Origin: Nostoc favosum CHAB5714
GTDB taxonomy: Bacteria; Cyanobacteriota; Cyanobacteriia; Cyanobacteriales; Nostocaceae
Direction of reading: 5' to 3'
Length of the DNA stretch: 64,000 bases
Assembly (NCBI RefSeq): GCF_020829495.1
Contig: NZ_JAIVFQ010000015.1
Location: 1 to 64,000, forward strand
This document shows, one piece after another, positions 60,366 to 64,000 of this stretch. Every line of letters begins with the position of its first letter. The first letter of the stretch is position 1. The notes under the pieces are model-generated. The model saw only the letters and a list, made by a program, of their open reading frames with translations, was not told where the DNA came from and did no database searches. A program made the position numbers and the translations under genes.

Positions 60366-60609
60366 GTAGGGGCATGGCAAAGACCATAGGTGTCAACTTA
60401 AGCTAAAAATCGCTTATCTGTTGGCTTCCACGCCCGCCCAGAAATGAATTTCTTTGGCTTTTAGCTAAAGTCTACTCAAGTAGACTAAAGATTTTTGAAT
60501 ATATTTAGTCATCTTCAGATGACTTTCGCTATTAGCAAGGAACTTCAGTTCCTTGCGGGACATAGCTTTGACGTTAAGTTGACACCAATGGGCAAAGACA
60601 AGCCCCTAC
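60366..60609. mobile_element. MITE-like element, family E4 (copy c), with nested multi-hairpin repeat
   Basis: Ends GTAGGGGCATGGCAAAGACC, then ATAGGTGTCAACTTAA, and the complementary right end span 244 bp. The interior differs from copies a and b and is largely occupied by the multi-hairpin repeat at 60433-60559. Confidence 0.87.
60433..60559. repeat. Multi-hairpin repeat, copy c (nested in E4 copy c)
   Basis: CCCGC/GCGGG outer arms; hairpins AGAAAT-GA-ATTTCT, AGTCTACT-CA-AGTAGACT, AGTCATCT-TC-AGATGACT and AAGGAACT-TC-AGTTCCTT; GGCTTTTAGCTAAAGT pairs imperfectly with ACTTTCGCTATTAGC. Confidence 0.87.
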
Positions 60610-60774
60610 CAGCGTATTTGTATCATTATTAAAGTGAAATGGTATGAGTTAAGTAAAAACCATACCAAGCAGTTAACTAGGAAAAGCGATGCCTGCGGCG
60701 GGCTACGCCTATGCTAACTACTTAGTATAAAAGTTGAATACTAAACCAGCAAAAGAACTTAGTAAGGTGTTATT

Positions 60775-61098
60775 TTACGCGCCTAGTGAAGGCTGATCTT
60801 TGGTATTTTTTGTCATTGACAAAGCTACAGCTGCTGCATAAGCAATCTCGGCTGCCATTTGATAAGCAAGTTTGATACTAGATGAAGCGTCCTTGGCTTT
60901 AGGAGAGAGAGAAGCTTTTTTTCGGCGCGACTCAAGTTTTACATCACCCGCCGCAATAGCTCGCTGTAAAATGATCCAGGCATCTAGGTCTTCTGAGTCA
61001 TAATTACTTTGAAGTTGCGATCGCAGTTGATCTTCGGCTACAACACTTAGATAGCCGATATTTAGAGCTTCTTGGGCAATTTCTTTAATTAAAGCCAT
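60775..61098 (-). CDS. Small protein of unknown function
   Basis: From ATG 61098 the product has 107 residues: MALIKEIAQEALNIGYLSVVAEDQLRSQLQSNYDSEDLDAWIILQRAIAAGDVKLESRRKK, then a Ser/Ala/Lys-rich region and a C-terminal alanine-rich helix (AYQMAAEIAYAAAVALSM). The sequence EDLDAWIILQRAIAAGDVKLESRRK suggests a folded helical domain. I do not recognise a family; the C-terminal helix might associate with a membrane. It stands alone between repeat-rich regions. Confidence 0.65.
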   Translation of the reverse strand: MALIKEIAQEALNIGYLSVVAEDQLRSQLQSNYDSEDLDAWIILQRAIAAGDVKLESRRKKASLSPKAKDASSSIKLAYQMAAEIAYAAAVALSMTKNTKDQPSLGA

Positions 61099-61110
61099 AA
61101 TTTGAACCAA

Positions 61111-62559
61111 GTGTGTGAGTTAAAACCGATACTTCAATCTGGGCATTTGATGTTTTTTCTGGACTTCTCCTGGAAACTAAGCTACTTTTAGCTTTCTTTC
61201 AATAAAATTTATAATGAGTAGTGCCAAGCACGCATCACCCGCTTGGCTCACCCGAATGGGTGATTTACAAATTTTTATATATCAGTAATAGGGAAGAGGA
61301 AAATTTTTAGCTTTTTAACGAAGAGGGTGTCATAAGTATAGTAGATATCATTCTCAGTTAACACAAAAAAATAAAATTACTTGGACAAGCAACGGTAGAA
61401 ATATAGACATAAATGGTAATTAATCGCTTAGAGCATTTTTAAAGTTACCGCTTTCAATAATTTTTCTCTAAGTGTATAAAATTAATTTAGAGTAGCGTAG
61501 GCTTTGCCCGCCGTAGGCATCACTTTAGTAAAAAAGTTAACTAATCTCACCATTATGATCAACAAGCAACTTGGAAATCAACTTATTTAATAAGAGTGTT
61601 CCACTAAAAATAAAATGTGCTATCGTTAAAAACAATTGTTATTAAAAGCCATTTATGTAATTAAAAACATGAATTGGTTAGTCTATAAATCATCCGTGTG
61701 CAACATGATTGGAGCAGCATACTCTAGAAATTCGTTGCAAGAAAGCCGTCATAGCAGTCGGGGAAGCGCTTACTTGTTTGCACCGATGGTTAACTTCAAT
61801 GTGATGGCTGATGTGGGAGATAATCCACCCTAGTTGGGTTTTATTTGGGCAAAAATACCCATAAAAATCCAACAATAATTACATTGTCATGCTAGGCAGA
61901 AATTTTATCTAATTTTTGAATATAGTCTAGTTAAATGTATTTTTTGTTGCAAAATAGCTTGTGGAACTAAGTTGTTTCAAAAGACTAAAACCGCCTGAGA
62001 AAAATTAGCCTCAAGGCAAACAACTTTATCCCTATTTGCGTAACAAGCTTTGCAAATTTGCCAGAGAACCGAAACAGTAGCCTATCTAAACCAGCAAATT
62101 TCCCCATCAGACAATTTAAGAGTCTGAGGTTTGACTCTGCAATGCACTGAAATTGTTTTGTTAATTGTTATGGTGAAAAAGAAGCCAAATTTTTACGTAC
62201 ATATAGTAGAAAAGCTTCTAACGACTTAACGCAATTGTGCATATCAATTGGGTGATTATACACATCTACAGCAGATTTCAAGTTGGTGAGGTACACAAGC
62301 TAAGTCTGTTACCCAGGTATAAAGGGTGTTTTGCTCCTGAATTCTGCTGTAAGTTCAATAATTGCTCACATAGTCAAAGCCAGACTCTGGTTTTTCAATT
62401 GGAAAACCATCTAAAAATATGGGTAAATTTCGGTAATACTGCCAACTCACTTTCATGTATTAATAAATACAAATTTTTCTAGTGTTGGCAGAAGATTAGG
62501 ATACAGCCAAAACAACTTTCAATACTCCCAACAACAATTGATTGAAGAGATATATAGCC
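61111..62559. other. Long intergenic region without a recognised gene
   Basis: About 1.45 kb of AT-rich DNA. Visible items are a TCACCC-GAAT-GGGTGA hairpin near 61246-61261 and a dispersed palindrome AGTAGCGTAGGC..GCCGTAGGCATCAC near 61490-61525. Short open frames at 61636-61833 and 62237-62482 lack ribosome binding sites and family resemblance. Decayed coding DNA or a regulatory RNA cannot be excluded. Confidence 0.6.
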
Positions 62560-63255
62560 ATGCATAACGAGAAATATTTTTCAAAATTGCAGCGCGTGCA
62601 AGAACTTTTAGTAACTACTGTGTTAGGGGATATTCCTACACTTATTCTGGGGCCGAAGTTGCGTAATTTGGGATATCGTAGTATTTTTGCCCAGATAGGC
62701 AGCCCAGTTTATATTCAAGATGGTGTTGAATTTAACGGTACTTGCTGTATTGAGATAGGCAGTGGAATATATATTTTCAAGGGTGTGCGGATGGATGCTA
62801 GAGGACACAAAAATAATAAAATTCATCTAGGAAATAGAGTCGCTATTGAGCGTAACGTTGATATAGGGTGTTTAGAAAATACGTGTATACATATTGATGA
62901 AGACACATTCATTGCTCCCAACGTGTGTATTGAGGGGCCAGGAGACATTAAAATTGGTAAACGCTGCTTGATTGCTGCCCACTCAGGGATATATGCCAAC
63001 AATCATAATTTTGCCGATCCGATGGAGCCGATTAAATACCAAGGTGTTACTCGCAAGGGAATTGTAATTGAGGATGATTGTTGGTTAGGGCATGGAGTAA
63101 CAGTATTAGATGGCGTTACTATCGGCAAAGGCAGTGTTATTGGTGCGGGAGCAGTTGTCAATAGAGATATTCCTCCTTTCTCCGTTGCTGTAGGCATACC
63201 TGCACGAGTAATCAAAAATCGAGTTGGCAAAGACTTAAGCATTACTTCAAGCTGA
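62560..63255 (+). CDS. Hexapeptide-repeat (left-handed beta-helix) acyltransferase
   Basis: From ATG 62560 the product has 231 residues with hexapeptide repeats from about residue 45 to 205, an NNHNF catalytic-type His segment (IYANNHNFADP) and GIVIEDDCWLGHGVTVLDGVTIGKGSVIGAGAVVNRDIPPFSVAVGIPARVIKN, the classic ending of the MAT/WbbJ-type acetyltransferases. Substrates are usually sugars of lipopolysaccharide, exopolysaccharide or glycolipid. The upstream TTG at 62542 would add six residues and is less likely; GAAGAGA lies 12-18 bases before the ATG. No sugar-pathway genes are adjacent. Confidence 0.88.
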   Translation: MHNEKYFSKLQRVQELLVTTVLGDIPTLILGPKLRNLGYRSIFAQIGSPVYIQDGVEFNGTCCIEIGSGIYIFKGVRMDARGHKNNKIHLGNRVAIERNVDIGCLENTCIHIDEDTFIAPNVCIEGPGDIKIGKRCLIAAHSGIYANNHNFADPMEPIKYQGVTRKGIVIEDDCWLGHGVTVLDGVTIGKGSVIGAGAVVNRDIPPFSVAVGIPARVIKNRVGKDLSITSS

Positions 63256-63283
63256 GAAATAGGGCATGGGGCATGGTAGCTAT

Positions 63284-63430
63284 CTGACAATTCAGGTCAT
63301 CTGGAAAACCTCTCTCTAAATCTCTCTTCCTTTAAGGAGAGAGACTTTGAATTTTCCCCCTTCCCGCCACGGGTTGGGGGTTAGGGGGTTAGGTTTTTGG
63401 TAGACTTTTCCACATAACGTGAAAAGTCAG
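63284..63430. mobile_element. MITE-like element, family E6 (copy b), 147 bp
   Basis: Starts CTGACAATTCAGGTCATCTGGAAAA and ends (reverse) CTGACTTTTCACG.TATGTGGAAAA; GGTAGCTAT is duplicated exactly on both sides (63275-63283 and 63431-63439). The length equals copy a at 47757-47903, and the interior GAGAGAGACTTTGAATTTTC is shared, while the two end types are exchanged relative to copy a. Confidence 0.92.
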
Positions 63431-63872
63431 GGTAGCTATCTCCTGTAACAATTAACCTGTTCCCTTTTTGAAGAAACTTTTGCCCTCAGTTAACGTCACA
63501 AGAGTAACTAGTCTCCAAGTTATTTTTTAGGGTCATCTAAAAGTCAGACAACCGCAAAAGCCCGGAATACAATTCTTTTGACTTTTGAGAGCCAGTTGCT
63601 ACCCTGCCGGAACCCTAAGAGCGAAAAGTCGGCAGATCCGACGCCCGACGCCAGTGGCTCATGGGGGAAACCCCCTTCTCTACAAGACGCTACGCGTTGG
63701 CGCTAGCCTCTCCCTTTGGGAGAAGAACGCACTGGCTCCTTTTGACTTCCGCCTTGCGGCAAGAGTCCTCTCAAAAAGGGACGAGATTTGGGTAATATAA
63801 AGGAGCTATCTTTTCTGCATGGCAGATCCTGAAAGAAAAGCTTTCTTTGTCTTACCCCTTGGAGATATTTCT
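63431..63872. other. Upstream region of psbI with palindromic repeats
   Basis: About 440 bp. Between 63576 and 63782, TTTTGAGAG and CTCTCAAAA bracket GC-rich palindromic pieces (GCCAGTGGCTC, GGGGGAAACCCCC, CTCTCCCTTTGGGAGAAG, CCGCCTTGCGG). The open frame through it is not a gene. The psbI promoter should lie between about 63785 and 63860. Confidence 0.65.
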
Positions 63873-63989
63873 ATGTTGACTTTAAAAATCGCTGTTTATA
63901 TTGTTGTTGCCTTCTTCGTAACTATCTTCGTCTTCGGATTTTTGTCAAACGATCCAGCTCGTAACCCCGGCCGTCGGGACTTAGAGTAA
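63873..63989 (+). CDS. psbI: Photosystem II reaction centre protein PsbI
   Basis: A 38-residue product, [38 protein letters not shown], too short for a usual ORF list: one membrane span and the conserved C-terminal motif GFLSxDPxRNPGRxxxE of PsbI. PsbI is a thylakoid single-span subunit bound to D1 in the photosystem II core and helps early assembly. GGAG lies 8-9 bases before the ATG. The gene is close to the right edge of the window and complete. Confidence 0.97.
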   Translation: MLTLKIAVYIVVAFFVTIFVFGFLSNDPARNPGRRDLE

Positions 63990-64000
63990 AAGAGCGATAA

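Larger units (their letters stand above)
59735..60774. other. Repeat-rich intergenic region, no gene
   Basis: About 1 kb between divergent regions. Up to 60150 it is AT-rich with no recognised feature; from 60155 it contains a multi-hairpin repeat (60173-60302), the E4 element copy c (60366-60609) with another multi-hairpin inside, and a GCGATGCCTGCGGCGGGCTACGC dispersed palindrome at 60687-60712. Confidence 0.75.

Noticed and set aside
59735-60774. tRNA or structured RNA gene suggested by the cloverleaf-like hairpins
   Set aside because: The hairpins lack tRNA consensus (no TTCGA loop, no CCA-type acceptor geometry), and the same architecture recurs in a mobile-element context.
61636-61833. 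Small ORF in the long gap at 61-62.5 kb
   Set aside because: 65 codons without a convincing ribosome binding site, domain or hydrophobic pattern; the composition resembles the surrounding AT-rich DNA.
63585-63800. 71-codon frame upstream of psbI
   Set aside because: It lies entirely in palindromic repeat DNA and lacks a ribosome binding site.

Overview
The window is chromosomal DNA of a filamentous, probably heterocyst-forming cyanobacterium (Nostoc/Anabaena-like; genus-level placement is inference). Evidence: two photosystem II small subunits (psbY, psbI), an HU protein of Anabaena HanA type, a cyanobacterial CRR6/NdhI maturation factor, many HIP1 octamers (GCGATCGC), and dense heptamer short tandem repeats of the STRR class known from Nostocales. 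The genes are mostly scattered housekeeping and photosynthetic functions, separated by unusually repeat-rich intergenic DNA.

Layout. 0-5 kb: M16 peptidase (cut by the left edge), VOC protein, TIGR02652 protein, gamma-carbonic-anhydrase-like protein, psbY, folC. 5-7 kb: remnant of an RTX calcium-binding protein and a lipoprotein sugar-binding protein. 7.4-12.6 kb: type IV pilus assembly genes pilM-pilN-pilO and the secretin pilQ. 12.8-16 kb: accessory island with antitoxin/toxin pairs (one toxin split by a mobile element), three Uma2 nucleases and a DUF433 antitoxin whose toxin is lost. 16.5-22.8 kb: HU, cobD, a Cys-less flavoprotein, a phytol-kinase-like membrane protein and a response regulator with Glu at the phosphorylation site. 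22.9-31.2 kb: NACHT/STAND ATPase with pentapeptide repeats, FurC/PerR-type regulator, CRR6, GT9 glycosyltransferase, ispD, scpB, DUF760. 31.4-40 kb: HtrA-type protease, LysM-M23 peptidase, isochorismatase-like hydrolase, RelE/ParE-type pair, kinase-like pseudogene, ispG, CtpA-type protease. 40-50 kb: DUF6174 lipoprotein-like protein, VapBC pair, EF-G paralogue, TPR protein, PsiE protein, Rpn-type protein, metF, trpS. 50-64 kb: B12-radical SAM protein, two glycosyltransferases, DUF429 pseudogene, DUF29 protein, glgP, hexapeptide acyltransferase, psbI.

The most remarkable content is not coding. At least eight families of short, transposase-less elements with terminal inverted repeats are visible, several with target duplications that can be read directly (10 bp, 9-10 bp, 8 bp, 5 bp, 4 bp). 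Elements with different ends carry the same interior modules, as if cores were exchanged between terminal-repeat families. One element in the DUF429 gene carries a 21-bp repeat array, and removing it together with one target copy restores the reading frame. Multi-hairpin repeats keep their palindromes while the arm sequences change from copy to copy. Heptamer and palindromic repeats have also entered reading frames (cobD, the response regulator, the M16 peptidase and the ends of scpB). No transposase gene, tRNA, rRNA or CRISPR array was found.
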